From the NCBI RefSeq assembly GCF_006175945.1, contig NZ_VAJL01000001.1:4349001-4413000 (forward strand): DNA of 64,000 bases, written 5' to 3'. Source of the stretch: Chryseobacterium mulctrae. GTDB lineage: Bacteria > Bacteroidota > Bacteroidia > Flavobacteriales > Weeksellaceae. Of this stretch, positions 46,363 through 55,913 are shown in pieces. The first letter of the stretch is position 1; each line of letters opens with the position of its first letter. Position numbers and translations under genes: made by a program. Below the pieces are notes generated by a model, which worked only from the letters and a program-made list of their open reading frames with translations, had not been told where the DNA came from and searched no databases.

Positions 46363-47480
46363 TATATCTCCAGTTTTAAAATCTTTTCTACCATTTTCTG
46401 ATTGATACTTTCAGGAATTGAACGCATCAAAAAATTCCTTAGCTGATTCCCTTTTTCCCATTGAGAAATTTTACCGATTGTCCAGCTATTTTTAACAATC
46501 TCATCTACTTTTTTTCTTCTGATACTCTGAAATTCTTCAAAAACAGAATTGAAGTTTTGATTTTTTTCTAATAATTTACCAATCACATAAGCATCTTCAA
46601 TTGACTGACAAGCGCCTTGTCCCATATTTGGAGTTGTTGCGTGAGCTGCATCGCCAATCAGACAAATATTTTCAGCATACCATTTTGGAATAGGAGCAAG
46701 GTCGATAATATCATTCAGAATAATATTTTCCGGTTTTGTGGCTTTTAAAATGTCCAAAACCAAAGAATCAAAATCGTTGAAGGTTTCTGTTAAATCAATA
46801 TTTTCTGTAAATTTATTTTCATTCACCAAAGCATACCAATAGACTTTTTTGGCTGAGATTTTTACAAAACCAAAACGTTTTGCTTTTCCCCAGATTTCCA
46901 AAGCATGATGATTGTATTTTTCGGGAAGTTCAAAATCGGTTAAACCACGCCAACATTTTTGTCCGGCATTTCTGATATTTCCATTTCCAAAAATCTGGTT
47001 TCTGATTTTAGAATGAATTCCATCTGCTCCAAAAACAATTTTACTTTCTCTTGTAAAACCATTTTCAAATTCTAAAAGATAATTTTCTTTATTCTGAATT
47101 TGTTGTAATGAATGATTAAGCTTGATATTTTCTAAGCCTAAATTTTCGGCTAAAATATTCTGAAGCTCTGCTCTGTGAATCGCAACATTACAAGAATTAA
47201 ATTTCTTTTCTAAAGCCAAAACATTCGTTGTAGAAATAATTTTCAGCTTTTCATCGGTAATAAATATTCCGTGAATTTTATTTCCTGCATTTTCAATTTT
47301 CTCTTTTAAGCCTAATTTATTAAAAATCTGCATCGCATTAACAGCCATCATAATTCCGGCTCCGACAGGTTTTATTTCCGGGGCAGATTCATAAATGGTA
47401 AAATCTAAATAGTGTTGTTTTAGAATATTTCCTAACGTTAAACCTCCAATTCCTGCTCCGATGATTGAAATTTGATTCAT
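46362..47480 (-). CDS. FAD-dependent aromatic-type monooxygenase
   Basis: The 372-residue protein belongs to the para-hydroxybenzoate-hydroxylase-like flavoprotein monooxygenases. It has the FAD-binding IIGAGIGGLTLGNIL (residues 5-19), a middle GADGIHSKIRNQIFG, and ICLIGDAAHATTPNMGQGACQSIEDA near residue 280. The substrate is unknown; the family includes kynurenine, salicylate and tetracycline hydroxylases. I do not see enough to call it Tet(X). The gene converges with DUF3347. Confidence 0.85.
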   Translation of the reverse strand: MNQISIIGAGIGGLTLGNILKQHYLDFTIYESAPEIKPVGAGIMMAVNAMQIFNKLGLKEKIENAGNKIHGIFITDEKLKIISTTNVLALEKKFNSCNVAIHRAELQNILAENLGLENIKLNHSLQQIQNKENYLLEFENGFTRESKIVFGADGIHSKIRNQIFGNGNIRNAGQKCWRGLTDFELPEKYNHHALEIWGKAKRFGFVKISAKKVYWYALVNENKFTENIDLTETFNDFDSLVLDILKATKPENIILNDIIDLAPIPKWYAENICLIGDAAHATTPNMGQGACQSIEDAYVIGKLLEKNQNFNSVFEEFQSIRRKKVDEIVKNSWTIGKISQWEKGNQLRNFLMRSIPESINQKMVEKILKLEI

Positions 47481-47514
47481 TTAATGATTTTAGTTTTGCT
47501 TTTAAAATTTATAA

Positions 47515-47571
47515 GCCACGAATGCACGAATAATTTTAAATAATAATTAGGAAAATTCGTGCATTCGTGGC
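47515..47571. repeat. GCCACGAAT inverted-repeat element, copy 4
   Basis: GCCACGAATGCACGAAT (47515-47531) faces its exact complement at 47555-47571. It is the most perfect copy, with 17-bp arms around an AT-rich spacer. Confidence 0.88.
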
Positions 47572-47577
47572 AAATAT

Positions 47578-48165
47578 TTACTTCAAATTTTTCAACTCGT
47601 TCAACAATTCATTTTGCTTGTTGATGAAATTATTTAAGCTATCTGTTTTTAAAGGATGAGCATTTTGGTATTTTTCAATTTCGGGAAGTGTTTTTCTGAT
47701 TTTAAATGCTTGATAAAAACTATAAATTTTGTGATTATTTATGTTAACTTGTTTTACTAGTTCTTCAAATTTAATCTTCTTTTGAGTGAATTTTTCTGAA
47801 CTATTTGTTACAATAGCAAGAATTTCTTTTTTCAGTAAAGAATCATTTATCGCCTTTGCATTAGACTCCGCAATGTTGTAATAATCATTTGAATTATTAA
47901 TTATATCGCTATAGAGTTCCTTCATTATTTTGCTGTCGCTGGTAATTGCATTAACTTTTTTGTCAAGTTTTTGAAGTTCTGCATCGTTTTTTATTAATTC
48001 AGAATAAATTCCATCTAAAATATTTTGAGCATTGCTCATTCTTTTAATTGGGAAACTTGATTCTGTATTTTCGGCTGCTGTATCAACGATTTTATTTTCT
48101 GCGCCTTTTTGATTACAGGAAACTATTAATAAAAATAGAGTAGAGGTAATAATTATTTTTTTCAT
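47578..48165 (-). CDS. Unknown helical lipoprotein, 195 aa
   Basis: The N-terminus MKKIIITSTLFLLIVSC is a lipoprotein signal (Cys17). The rest is a helical, Lys/Asn-rich protein with possible coiled coils (IYSELIKNDAELQKLDKKV) and no recognised family. It lies alone between a GCCACGAAT repeat and a palindromic repeat at 48182. A role in the envelope is inferred from the signal only. Confidence 0.6.
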   Translation of the reverse strand: MKKIIITSTLFLLIVSCNQKGAENKIVDTAAENTESSFPIKRMSNAQNILDGIYSELIKNDAELQKLDKKVNAITSDSKIMKELYSDIINNSNDYYNIAESNAKAINDSLLKKEILAIVTNSSEKFTQKKIKFEELVKQVNINNHKIYSFYQAFKIRKTLPEIEKYQNAHPLKTDSLNNFINKQNELLNELKNLK

Positions 48166-48181
48166 GTTTGTTTTTTTATTG

Positions 48182-48272
48182 AATTTGCCATTTCGACGAT
48201 AGGAGAAATCTCTTAATGGTTTAAAATATTGAGATTCTTCACTTCGCTACGCTTCTTTCTGAATGACAAACG
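48182..48272. repeat. Palindromic dispersed repeat, same family as the in-frame copy at 33143
   Basis: TTTGCCATTTCGACGATAGG followed by AGAAATCTC faces GAGATTCTTCACTTCGCT and CTGAATGACAAA across a short AT spacer. Elements with these ends are widely scattered in flavobacterial genomes as far as I know. Confidence 0.65.
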
Positions 48273-48326
48273 TGGTGGTTAATTTTTTATTTTAATGAGT
48301 TGAAGATACTGTAAAAATTTTTATAA

Positions 48327-48361
48327 AAAAGAGGAGTTTGATTTTTTCAAACTCCTCTTTT
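48327..48361 (-). terminator. Terminator of the 157-aa gene
   Basis: AAAAGAGGAGTTTGA (48327-48341) pairs fully with 48347-48361 around a five-base loop; T-rich on the minus strand. Confidence 0.8.
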
Positions 48362-48373
48362 ATTTGCACTAAA

Positions 48374-48847
48374 TTATTCATTTAAACAAGATTCAAAAAT
48401 TACATTCAAATCAAAATCAGTTTTATTAAAATCTAAAAATATTTTATATTTTTCACTTGTTATACCTTTTCCAAAAGTTCCTTGTATTCTAAGCTTACCT
48501 TGTACTCTAAATTTTGAATCAAAAGTGATTTTTTTAGAAATATTGTCAGATACAAAATTACTATTGCTTATTTGTAAAATGGGCTGAGCTTGTTTTATGG
48601 GTTTGTTGTAAAGTAAGAGGAATATTTCATTTTCTAATATGACAACATCAGATTTATTAAATTGATATCTATACCCTATTTTGCCCGAGGACTCCATTTC
48701 CATGTCAAGATTTTTAATTAAAGTAAAATCTTTACCTTTTAAAGAATCAAGAAAATTTTCATGTTTTTTCTTATAATAAAGGTGGATTCCCAAGTTTCCA
48801 AAAATGAAAAAAGAAATCATAGCACCGAAAATAAAATATATTTCCAT
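48374..48847 (-). CDS. Unknown membrane-anchored protein, 157 aa
   Basis: One N-terminal membrane helix (YFIFGAMISFFIFGNLGIHLYY, residues 4-25) is followed by a soluble domain of about 125 residues with alternating strands and no recognised family. It ends at a strong terminator and lies between rpoD (upstream) and the palindromic repeat. The 69-bp gap to rpoD contains another hairpin. Function unknown. Confidence 0.55.
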   Translation of the reverse strand: MEIYFIFGAMISFFIFGNLGIHLYYKKKHENFLDSLKGKDFTLIKNLDMEMESSGKIGYRYQFNKSDVVILENEIFLLLYNKPIKQAQPILQISNSNFVSDNISKKITFDSKFRVQGKLRIQGTFGKGITSEKYKIFLDFNKTDFDLNVIFESCLNE

Positions 48848-48861
48848 GGTTTAAAAATACA

Positions 48862-48893
48862 AAAAAACGGAGCCTGAAAAAATCAAACTCCGC
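48862..48893 (-). terminator. Terminator of rpoD
   Basis: On the minus strand a GCGGAG arm pairs with CTCCGT around a long loop and is followed by seven T. Confidence 0.65.
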
Positions 48894-48916
48894 TTAATAA
48901 TTATTTAAACTAAAAA

Positions 48917-49783
48917 CTATTTACCTAAATAAGACTTCAAAATCTTACTTCTTGTATTATGTTTCAGTCTTTTAATTGCTTTTTCTTTAATCTGACGAAC
49001 TCTTTCTCTTGTAAGATCAAAAGTTTCACCAATTTCTTCCAAAGTCATTGGATGTTTTCCGTTTAATCCGAAATACAATCTTACCAAATCAGCCTCTCTC
49101 GGAGTTAAAGTATTCAATGCTCTTTCAATTTCAATTTGAAGAGATTCAAGCATCAAATCTTTATCCGGGCTTGGAGATTCTCCAGAACGTAAAACATCAT
49201 AAAGGTTAGAATCTTCACCTTCTACCAAAGGCGCATCCATAGACAAATGTCTTCCGGAGTTTTTCATCGATTCTTTAATATCTTCCTCGCTCATATCAAG
49301 AACTTCAGCCAATTCTTCCGGAGAAGGTGGTCTTTCGTTTTCCTGCTCAAGGTGAGCGTAAGCTTTGTTGATTTTGTTGATCGATCCGATTTTGTTCAAA
49401 GGCAATCTTACAATTCTAGACTGCTCTGCCAAAGCCTGTAAAATCGACTGACGAATCCACCAAACCGCATAAGAGATAAATTTGAAACCTCTGGTTTCGT
49501 CATATCTTTTTGCAGCTTTCATCAGTCCTAAGTTACCTTCATTAATTAAATCGGGTAAAGAAAGACCTTGGTTTTGGTACTGTTTCGATACGGATACTAC
49601 GAAACGAAGGTTGGCTTTGATTAATTTTTCCAATGCGACTCTGTCGCCAGCACGGATTTTTTGTGCCAAATCTACCTCTTCGTCTGCCGTAATTAGTTCT
49701 ACTTTACCAATTTCCTGCAAATACTTGTCTAGTGAAGCGGTTTCCCTGTTGGTAACCTGCTTGGTTATTTTTAATTGTCTCAT
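48917..49783 (-). CDS. rpoD: RNA polymerase sigma factor RpoD (short Bacteroidota form)
   Basis: The 288-residue protein has regions 1.2 to 4 of the primary sigma factor and lacks the long region 1.1, as in other Bacteroidota. [24 protein letters not shown] is region 1.2; [21 protein letters not shown] with [16 protein letters not shown] is region 2; [27 protein letters not shown] is region 4.2. This sigma factor recognises the TTTG/TAnnTTTG promoters noted in this window. It is probably transcribed alone. Confidence 0.96.
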   Translation of the reverse strand: MRQLKITKQVTNRETASLDKYLQEIGKVELITADEEVDLAQKIRAGDRVALEKLIKANLRFVVSVSKQYQNQGLSLPDLINEGNLGLMKAAKRYDETRGFKFISYAVWWIRQSILQALAEQSRIVRLPLNKIGSINKINKAYAHLEQENERPPSPEELAEVLDMSEEDIKESMKNSGRHLSMDAPLVEGEDSNLYDVLRSGESPSPDKDLMLESLQIEIERALNTLTPREADLVRLYFGLNGKHPMTLEEIGETFDLTRERVRQIKEKAIKRLKHNTRSKILKSYLGK

Positions 49784-49970
49784 TTATTTTATTCTCAAAA
49801 ATAGAGTTGCTATTATATTATACGTTTGAAACATTAAAAAGGTTACACAGATTACAATTATTTTTTATTTAATTAAAACGAAGTTGAGAATTTAGTTGTA
49901 AATTATTACCCTTTGCATTTATAAAAAAAATTATATGTTTTTTCAAAAAATGAATCTGAAATTTTTTATA

Positions 49971-50067
49971 AGGAGCTTTTTCCCGCTATCCACTGTATCT
50001 TTTTGGTAGCGGTCTCCACTTCGTTCCGTCCGCCACCAAAAAGGATGTCGTTTCTATCGGAGCTATG
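49971..50067. repeat. AGGAGCT-bounded hairpin element, copy B
   Basis: It shares its ends with copy A: AGGAGCTTTTTCCCGCT at the left and ATGTCGTTTCTATCGGAGCT at the right. The middle is different but again forms a hairpin: CTTTTTGGTAGCGG (49999-50012) with CCGCCACCAAAAAG (50030-50043), one mismatch. Confidence 0.75.
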
Positions 50068-50243
50068 GTTGTAGTCATAAATTGAACATTCGAAAAAAAA
50101 TATACCCATGGTTTGTCATCCTGAAAGGATCTAGACCCAACCCTTTCCATCCTTTTTTTATACTATATTGAGATGTTTTGACTCCGTCGAACCTAAAGAT
50201 TTCAGCATAACAAAGTATGTGAAAAATCATTACTTTTTAAAAC

Positions 50244-50268
50244 AAAAAAAGCGAAACCGAGGTTCCGC
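50244..50268 (-). terminator. Terminator of the S1/P1 nuclease gene
   Basis: GCGgAACC and GGTTtCGC arms close a three-base loop on the minus strand, followed by seven T. Confidence 0.7.
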
Positions 50269-50321
50269 TCTATAATGTAAAATAGTTTGACAATCAACTA
50301 AAAACTATCAACTATCAACTC

Positions 50322-51113
50322 TTAAAACAAATCATTCAACAATTTCGCTAACCTTAAACCTCCGTAAAGAAGCTGTCTTTCCATGGTATCATTAAATTTG
50401 TACTGATAATCGTAAGATAATTTAGACCCATCCGGAGTTTGAGCATAGATTTTATTGGCAATCTGATGAGAATCATACAACCAGTTTTCTAAAGTTCCAG
50501 ATTGAATTTGTTTTACTTCGTCTTTAGATTTAATATCTAGAAGCTTTGCATATTCTGTGTAGCTGTATTTTTGTGAATCTACCAATTTTCCGTCCCAAAC
50601 TGAGTGAAGATTTGTTTTATCTCCAAAATAAGTAACGTTAATTTTGTTTCCACCTAAATCTCCTGATCTTCCGGTGTGCATTGGTTGTGCCAAATCTCCC
50701 ATCATGTGAATAAGGAAAATCAAAGCAATTTTTCTGTCTTTTTCAGAAGTTTTTTCATCCTTGATCTGGCTAGATAATACTTTGATTTGCGAATAAAGAT
50801 TAGCTCCGGCCTGCGCTTTCAAATCTTTTTCAAATGCTGTAAAATCTGTCTGTGGATCAATGTTTACGTAATGCCAAGCTGAAGCCTGTTTCCAGGCACC
50901 TGTAGTGTCAGATTTAATAAAATCTGGCCAGTTTGCCCAATACGCCATTTTTTCCTGCCCCAACATTTTTCTGATTTCTCTCTTTGCTTTTCCGGAAAGA
51001 TGATTTTCTGCAATCTCAGCAATCACTCTGTGACCCGTTAATCCCCATGCATAAGAATACACTGAACTTGCAACGAATGCCAAAAGCAAAATTTTAGAAT
51101 AAATACTTTTCAT
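50322..51113 (-). CDS. Exported S1/P1-type nuclease
   Basis: The 263-residue protein has a signal peptide ending at SVYSYA, so that the mature chain begins with W23, the zinc ligand required by S1/P1 nucleases: WGLTGHRVIAEIAENHL. Further ligands appear in FLIHMMGDLAQPMHTG and NLHSVWDGKLVD. The enzyme is a three-zinc phosphodiesterase of single-stranded nucleic acids acting outside the cytoplasm, probably for phosphate or nucleoside scavenging. It is divergent from tssG, with 293 bp between. Confidence 0.92.
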   Translation of the reverse strand: MKSIYSKILLLAFVASSVYSYAWGLTGHRVIAEIAENHLSGKAKREIRKMLGQEKMAYWANWPDFIKSDTTGAWKQASAWHYVNIDPQTDFTAFEKDLKAQAGANLYSQIKVLSSQIKDEKTSEKDRKIALIFLIHMMGDLAQPMHTGRSGDLGGNKINVTYFGDKTNLHSVWDGKLVDSQKYSYTEYAKLLDIKSKDEVKQIQSGTLENWLYDSHQIANKIYAQTPDGSKLSYDYQYKFNDTMERQLLYGGLRLAKLLNDLF

Positions 51114-51406
51114 TTCTTTAAATAATTTTCGAATTGCAAAGATAAGTCAGCCTTATGTAAATTTGACTTTAAAATTCCTTTTTGTTGCTTTAAGCACTGT
51201 TAATTTTATGTAAAGTTTATTTCTAAGCTTGCCGGAATTCACTTTAAACTTTAAATATTTCTATTTTAATAAAGATTAATACACAAGAAAATCAATATTT
51301 TATATTAAATTACATCTTTAAATATGAAAATTTGAGATAAATACTTTTTCAATATAAAGAGATATTTTATCTTTACGATACCAAACATGATCACAGGAAA
51401 AAAAAT

Positions 51407-52348
51407 ATGTACGACAACAGCACAATAGATATGCATTACAATAAGCTGCAGACAGATTTTAAGGCTGAAGCAGTTGCTGTAAATCTCCTTAAATATCACA
51501 GATCTGTAAGCAATATTTTTATTGACAGAATAGGAATAAACGACAGAGCTTATCTTAAAGATATTAAAAGTATTTCAAGTCATTATTTAGGCTTTGACGA
51601 GGAAGTTCTCAATATTAAAACGTATCGCGAAGGCATTTACGATTATCTTCCGGAGGGGATTTTTCACCCGCCGTCACTCAATACTTCAAGAAAAAATGTA
51701 GAAAGTGTTGTAAAAGAAATCCGTAAGCAGAAAAGAGTAGAAGACGATGCGCGAAAGTTTTTCAGACCTTTTGAGTTAGAGATTTTTTTTACAGAAATCA
51801 GCGCTTTACTGAAAGAATATGATTTTGATTTGGCGAGTGATACAGATTCGCTTCTTACGATCTTCAGTGAACTTTGGCCGATTATTAAAATGCTTGATAA
51901 GCAGAATGCTTATATTTTTCTTCATGTTTTACCCTTTTTTCATAACATCAGAGGTGATAAAAAATGGTTTGAGCGTTGCATGACTGCTTTTTTGAAAGTT
52001 CCCGTTGAGATTACTTTTACACCCAACGAAATCGACAGAATGAAAGAAGACGATTCGTCTATTCTTCTGGGAAATTCAAGATTGGGAGTCACTTACATTG
52101 CAAGCGGAAAACATATGGATGGTGAAAGAAACTGGATTGTAAATGTAGGTCCGATTCCTTATGACGATATGAAAAATTATATTCCGGGACATCCTTTCAG
52201 AAAAGTTTTACAAGCTTTGTACGATTATTGCCTTCCAGTTTCTGTAGATGTTGAAGAAAATTTTATTACAGAAAAAAAAGACTATTCTTTTGTGCTGGAA
52301 GACGACCAAAGAAATGCAAACAGGCTCGGTTATTCTACTTTTCTGTAA
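51407..52348 (+). CDS. tssG: Type VI secretion baseplate subunit TssG
   Basis: The 313-residue protein fits TssG of the Bacteroidota system: an N-terminal segment with FKAEAVAVNLLKYHRSVSNIFIDRIGIND, and a C-terminal domain typical of the family (GNSRLGVTYIASGKHMDGERNWIVNVGPIPYDDMKNYIPG). TssG binds two TssF in the baseplate wedge. tssF itself is about 38 kb to the left. It starts a three-gene run with tssN and tssK. Confidence 0.8.
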   Translation: MYDNSTIDMHYNKLQTDFKAEAVAVNLLKYHRSVSNIFIDRIGINDRAYLKDIKSISSHYLGFDEEVLNIKTYREGIYDYLPEGIFHPPSLNTSRKNVESVVKEIRKQKRVEDDARKFFRPFELEIFFTEISALLKEYDFDLASDTDSLLTIFSELWPIIKMLDKQNAYIFLHVLPFFHNIRGDKKWFERCMTAFLKVPVEITFTPNEIDRMKEDDSSILLGNSRLGVTYIASGKHMDGERNWIVNVGPIPYDDMKNYIPGHPFRKVLQALYDYCLPVSVDVEENFITEKKDYSFVLEDDQRNANRLGYSTFL

Positions 52349-52402
52349 AATATTTTATTATATTTACAATTCATCAATCAAACTAAATATTAAAAGAAAT
52401 AA

Positions 52403-53296
52403 ATGGAAATTTCTTCAGTAAAAGGTATATTTTTCAGGTATATTTTCGTCCCGCTTATTGCTATTATCATGATGGTAATTTTAGGGGTAATCAGAAAAAA
52501 CAAACCTGCAATAAAAATCAGAGTTATTATTATTTATGTACTCTTGTGCAGTTTGTGTCTTGCATTACCTGGGCTTTTTGGTTTTTCAGGAAACTCGTTT
52601 AATCCGTATTGGTATCTTATTTCACAGGTTATTTATCTTATTTTTGGGATTATCCATGTTAATTTGATGCATACATTTTTCAGAAAGCACTTTCAGTCGC
52701 AGACTTCAAGTATTACTTTTGAAGCTATTTTATCGGTAACCTGCGCTTTGGTAGGAGCTTATCTTTTTGTTCTGATTTTCGGATGGATCAGCAAAGGAGC
52801 AGGATATCCTGTAATGTCTGCAACCAGCGTTCTTATATTTTTTGTACCGATGGTTTTTTATTACTGTTATATTCAGTTTATCAGTATTCCGGTTGATATT
52901 TATAAAACGTGGAGGTATTCTCCGGATCAGAAACCACCGGATTTTGACGGAGCAGACTTTGACCGTTTAATGGTTTTGAACGTTGAACTGAGTAAAAACC
53001 TTGAAGATGCAAACCGTTTTAGAATTAAGGCTAAAACTTTACCGACAGGAGTAACCTTCGGAGACTGGTTTTTCCGTGTCGTTGACGATTACAATCACAA
53101 AAACCCTAAATCTGTTATTCACTTAACAGACGAAGACAAAGAATCTTATTACTGGATTTTCTATACCAAGAAATCGTTTTTCAGCTTTAGAAAATACATC
53201 GATTTCGATCAGGATATTACGACGAATACCATTTCAGAAAATGAAGTAGTGATCTGCAAAAGAGTTATTCAGCACGAAGAAGAAGGAAAAAAATAA
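52403..53296 (+). CDS. tssN: Type VI secretion membrane protein TssN
   Basis: The 297-residue protein has about five N-terminal membrane helices (residues 11-28, 36-58, 66-90, 108-130 and 140-165) and a cytoplasmic C-terminal domain of about 130 residues. TssN is specific to type VI secretion subtype iii of Bacteroidota, where it replaces the TssJLM membrane complex together with other proteins. The position between tssG and tssK supports the call. Its presence is the evidence for subtype iii. Confidence 0.8.
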   Translation: MEISSVKGIFFRYIFVPLIAIIMMVILGVIRKNKPAIKIRVIIIYVLLCSLCLALPGLFGFSGNSFNPYWYLISQVIYLIFGIIHVNLMHTFFRKHFQSQTSSITFEAILSVTCALVGAYLFVLIFGWISKGAGYPVMSATSVLIFFVPMVFYYCYIQFISIPVDIYKTWRYSPDQKPPDFDGADFDRLMVLNVELSKNLEDANRFRIKAKTLPTGVTFGDWFFRVVDDYNHKNPKSVIHLTDEDKESYYWIFYTKKSFFSFRKYIDFDQDITTNTISENEVVICKRVIQHEEEGKK

Positions 53297-53332
53297 ATCA
53301 AATCAAAATCACACAAATAAAAGTATTACAAT

Positions 53333-54478
53333 ATGATACAGCCCATAAAACATTTTGCTATCAACTGGGTTGATGGAATGAAAGTTTCGCAGAGACATCT
53401 CAACGATCAGGATAATTTTTTAATAGATACGATAAGAGATGGTAATTCTCTTGGGATTACCAATTATAACTACGGTTTGCTGCCTTTGTCGAACGAGTTT
53501 ACAGATAAAACTATTTTTGATGTTCATAATACGGCAACTAATGATGTACAGTTGTTTATCAAAAATTGCAGTGCTGTAACTTTAGCCGGTTACAGATTGG
53601 AGCTGAAAGATAGGAGAGTGAGCGTAAAATCTTTGGCTAAATCTTTAAATCTTGATGAAAACCAAATGGATGGAGAATATTATATTTTGATATCTGTAAA
53701 TCCGTTTGATAAAGTACCCTTTGGAGATATTGACCCCGAAGAAATTCCACCTAGACATCCGAATTCGCACGCTAATTATCACATTGAATTGCTTCCGGTA
53801 AGTTCACTGAACAGTAATCATTCTGGTGGAAATTATTTGGTTGTTGGAAAGGTAGATTTTAAAGGAAATATCGCGCAGGTAAATACTAACTTTATTCCGC
53901 CGTGTACATCGATTCAAAGCCATCCGGTTTTGATTGATTATTATAATGGATTTGCAAAATCTATTGGAAATTTACAACAATACGCATTTAAAATTATTCA
54001 GAAAGCTTCGCATAAAAATCAGAATACAGCTTTAGCATTGAATGTAAAAGCTTTGTGTAATGTTTTGGTAAATACTTTTGGAGATATGTATTTCCAATTC
54101 AGAAATATTATTCCTTATCAACCACCGGTTTTCTTAATCGAAACTTTTGCCACATTAGCTTTAAGAATGTATAATTCAACGCAGGTTTTAGTTCCCGGAG
54201 AATTGGAAGAAATGCTGAATTACAGTTTAGAATGGAGCGAAATTGCACCACACACTTTGTTAAACCAACTTTCTACTGTGGCAGAAACCAATTATGATCA
54301 TCACAATTCCGGTGAACCACTTTTATACATCAGCCAAATGTTGAGAAGTCTGGAAACTATTTTCTCAAAACTGAGCGAGTTGGATTACATTGGACAAAGA
54401 AGAGAAAACATTATTGTTAATGAACAGGAAGTATCTTCAAACACCAATCCGAAAAGAGGTTGGAGTGTTTTGGACTAG
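53333..54478 (+). CDS. tssK: Type VI secretion baseplate subunit TssK
   Basis: The 381-residue protein matches TssK, the adaptor that links the baseplate to the membrane complex: INWVDGMKVSQRHLNDQDNFLIDTIRD (residues 10-36) is the conserved start, followed by PFGDIDPEEIPPRHPN and a helical C-terminal part. It lies 36 bp after tssN, and a terminator follows, so the tssG-tssN-tssK unit ends here. No sheath (tssBC), hcp or vgrG genes are in the window. Confidence 0.8.
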   Translation: MIQPIKHFAINWVDGMKVSQRHLNDQDNFLIDTIRDGNSLGITNYNYGLLPLSNEFTDKTIFDVHNTATNDVQLFIKNCSAVTLAGYRLELKDRRVSVKSLAKSLNLDENQMDGEYYILISVNPFDKVPFGDIDPEEIPPRHPNSHANYHIELLPVSSLNSNHSGGNYLVVGKVDFKGNIAQVNTNFIPPCTSIQSHPVLIDYYNGFAKSIGNLQQYAFKIIQKASHKNQNTALALNVKALCNVLVNTFGDMYFQFRNIIPYQPPVFLIETFATLALRMYNSTQVLVPGELEEMLNYSLEWSEIAPHTLLNQLSTVAETNYDHHNSGEPLLYISQMLRSLETIFSKLSELDYIGQRRENIIVNEQEVSSNTNPKRGWSVLD

Positions 54479-54500
54479 CAAAATAATTTTAAAAATAGAT

Positions 54501-54532
54501 AAATCCCGATACTTCAAATTCGGGATTTTTTG
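54501..54532 (+). terminator. Terminator of tssGNK
   Basis: AAATCCCGA (54501-54509) and TCGGGATTT (54520-54528), followed by T. Confidence 0.8.
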
Positions 54533-54562
54533 TATAAAATTGTTACGTTTAAAGTAAATTAT

Positions 54563-54627
54563 CATCTGTGAACATCTGTGTAATCAGTGGGATAAAATAT
54601 AATTCACGCAGATTATACAGGTTTTAT
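54563..54627. repeat. CATCTGTG-type dispersed repeat
   Basis: CTGTGAACATCTGTGTAATC followed by AGTGGG, then TTCACGCAGATTATACAGG, look like two arms of a degenerate inverted repeat of a kind common in this group. It lies in the gap before the aminotransferase gene. Confidence 0.4.
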
Positions 54628-54650
54628 AGTTAAAATATAATAGTAAAAAA

Positions 54651-55829
54651 ATGAATACAGATAAAATAAGACAGGAAACAAGAGGGTTATCAGACGGAAA
54701 ATTATTCTTTAATAATGCCGGTTCATCTTTAATGCCCAATATTGTGGTAGATTCTATGATTGATTATCTTCAACAAGAAGAGCAGTTCGGAGGTTATGAA
54801 GTTGCTAACAGAAATACAGAATTGCTTGAAAATTTCTATACCGAAACGGCAAAACTCATCAATTGCAAACCTTCAAATATTGCTTTTATGACAAGTGCAA
54901 CAGAAGCATTTTCAAAAGCACTTTCAAGTATTATTTTTAAAGAAGGAGATACAGTTATTACCACGGTTGATGATTATATTTCTAATCAGATTACATTTAT
55001 TTCACTTCAAAAAAGATTAAACGTAAAGATTATCCGAATTAAAAAACTGGAGAATAATGAACTCGATTTAGAAGATCTTGAAAATTTAATCAAACAAAAT
55101 CATCCTAAATTAGTTGCTGTAACTCATATTCCGACCAATTCAGGATTGATTCAGGACATTGAAGCGGTTGGGAAGACCTGTCGTCAATATGATATTTTAT
55201 ATCTGGCAGATTGTTGCCAATCGGTTGGACAAATGGTTGTTGATGTAGAAAAAATAGGTTGTGATTTTTTAACTGCAACCGGAAGACAGTTTATGAGAGG
55301 ACCAAGAGGAAGTGGGTTTCTATATGTTTCAGACAGAGTTTTAGAACAGGATTATGCACCGATTTTGTTGGATATGAGAGGTGCGCATTGGTCGGAATAC
55401 AATAATTACGAATTGTTTAAAACTGCCAAAAGATTTGAACATTGGGAAGTTTCTTACGCTGCTGTTTTAGGAATGATGGAGGCTGTAAAATATGCCAATA
55501 TTATTGGTTTAAATAATATAGAAAACTATAATAAAAAATTAGCTGAAACACTTAGAAAGTATCTTGAAAAAGGTGGTTTTAAAGTTTTAGATATAGGAAA
55601 AAACTTAAGCAGTATTGTTACTTTTTGCGGACCTGATAATGATTTGGATAATATTCAGAAAGTTTTGAAAAAAAATAATGTTTTCTTCTCTGTAAGCTAT
55701 AAAAATTCAGCATTGATTGATTTTACAGATAAGAAGGTTGATGGTGCAGTAAGACTTTCACCTCATTATTTCAATACTTTAGAAGAAATTGAAAAGGTTT
55801 CTGATATTTTACACAAGAGTTTGAAATAA
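54651..55829 (+). CDS. Class V aminotransferase-fold protein lacking the Schiff-base lysine
   Basis: The 392-residue protein has the class V fold (cysteine desulfurase or EgtE-like): FFNNAGSSLMP at the start, MTSATEAFSKAL, and the PLP-pyridine Asp in YLADCCQSVGQ (D187). The PLP lysine normally follows in SGHK or TGRK. Here the loop reads TATGRQFMRGPRGSGF, with Gln213 (CAG at 55287-55289). A standard PLP Schiff base is therefore not expected, so it may be an inactive relative, use a different chemistry, or bind PLP only for structure. It has no obvious operon partner. Confidence 0.75.
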   Translation: MNTDKIRQETRGLSDGKLFFNNAGSSLMPNIVVDSMIDYLQQEEQFGGYEVANRNTELLENFYTETAKLINCKPSNIAFMTSATEAFSKALSSIIFKEGDTVITTVDDYISNQITFISLQKRLNVKIIRIKKLENNELDLEDLENLIKQNHPKLVAVTHIPTNSGLIQDIEAVGKTCRQYDILYLADCCQSVGQMVVDVEKIGCDFLTATGRQFMRGPRGSGFLYVSDRVLEQDYAPILLDMRGAHWSEYNNYELFKTAKRFEHWEVSYAAVLGMMEAVKYANIIGLNNIENYNKKLAETLRKYLEKGGFKVLDIGKNLSSIVTFCGPDNDLDNIQKVLKKNNVFFSVSYKNSALIDFTDKKVDGAVRLSPHYFNTLEEIEKVSDILHKSLK

Positions 55830-55913
55830 TATTTCAACAATTTCTAAAAGATAAATAGATAGATTTTTTTTGATTCGAAACTTTCATTAAATTCGTTAAA
55901 AATCAAAAAGATA

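Larger units (their letters stand above)
49784..50321. other. Intergenic region with several repeats
   Basis: It holds element copy B (49971-50067), a TGTCATCCTGAAAGGATCTA-type repeat near 50117, a terminator at 50244 and two CTATCAA heptamers at 50305-50318. No coding sequence is recognised. It also holds the rpoD promoter near 49784-49850. Confidence 0.45.

Noticed and set aside
46362..47480. Tet(X)-type tetracycline resistance monooxygenase
   Set aside because: The protein shares only the general flavoprotein motifs of the family; nothing specific to Tet(X) is visible and the chromosomal context is ordinary.
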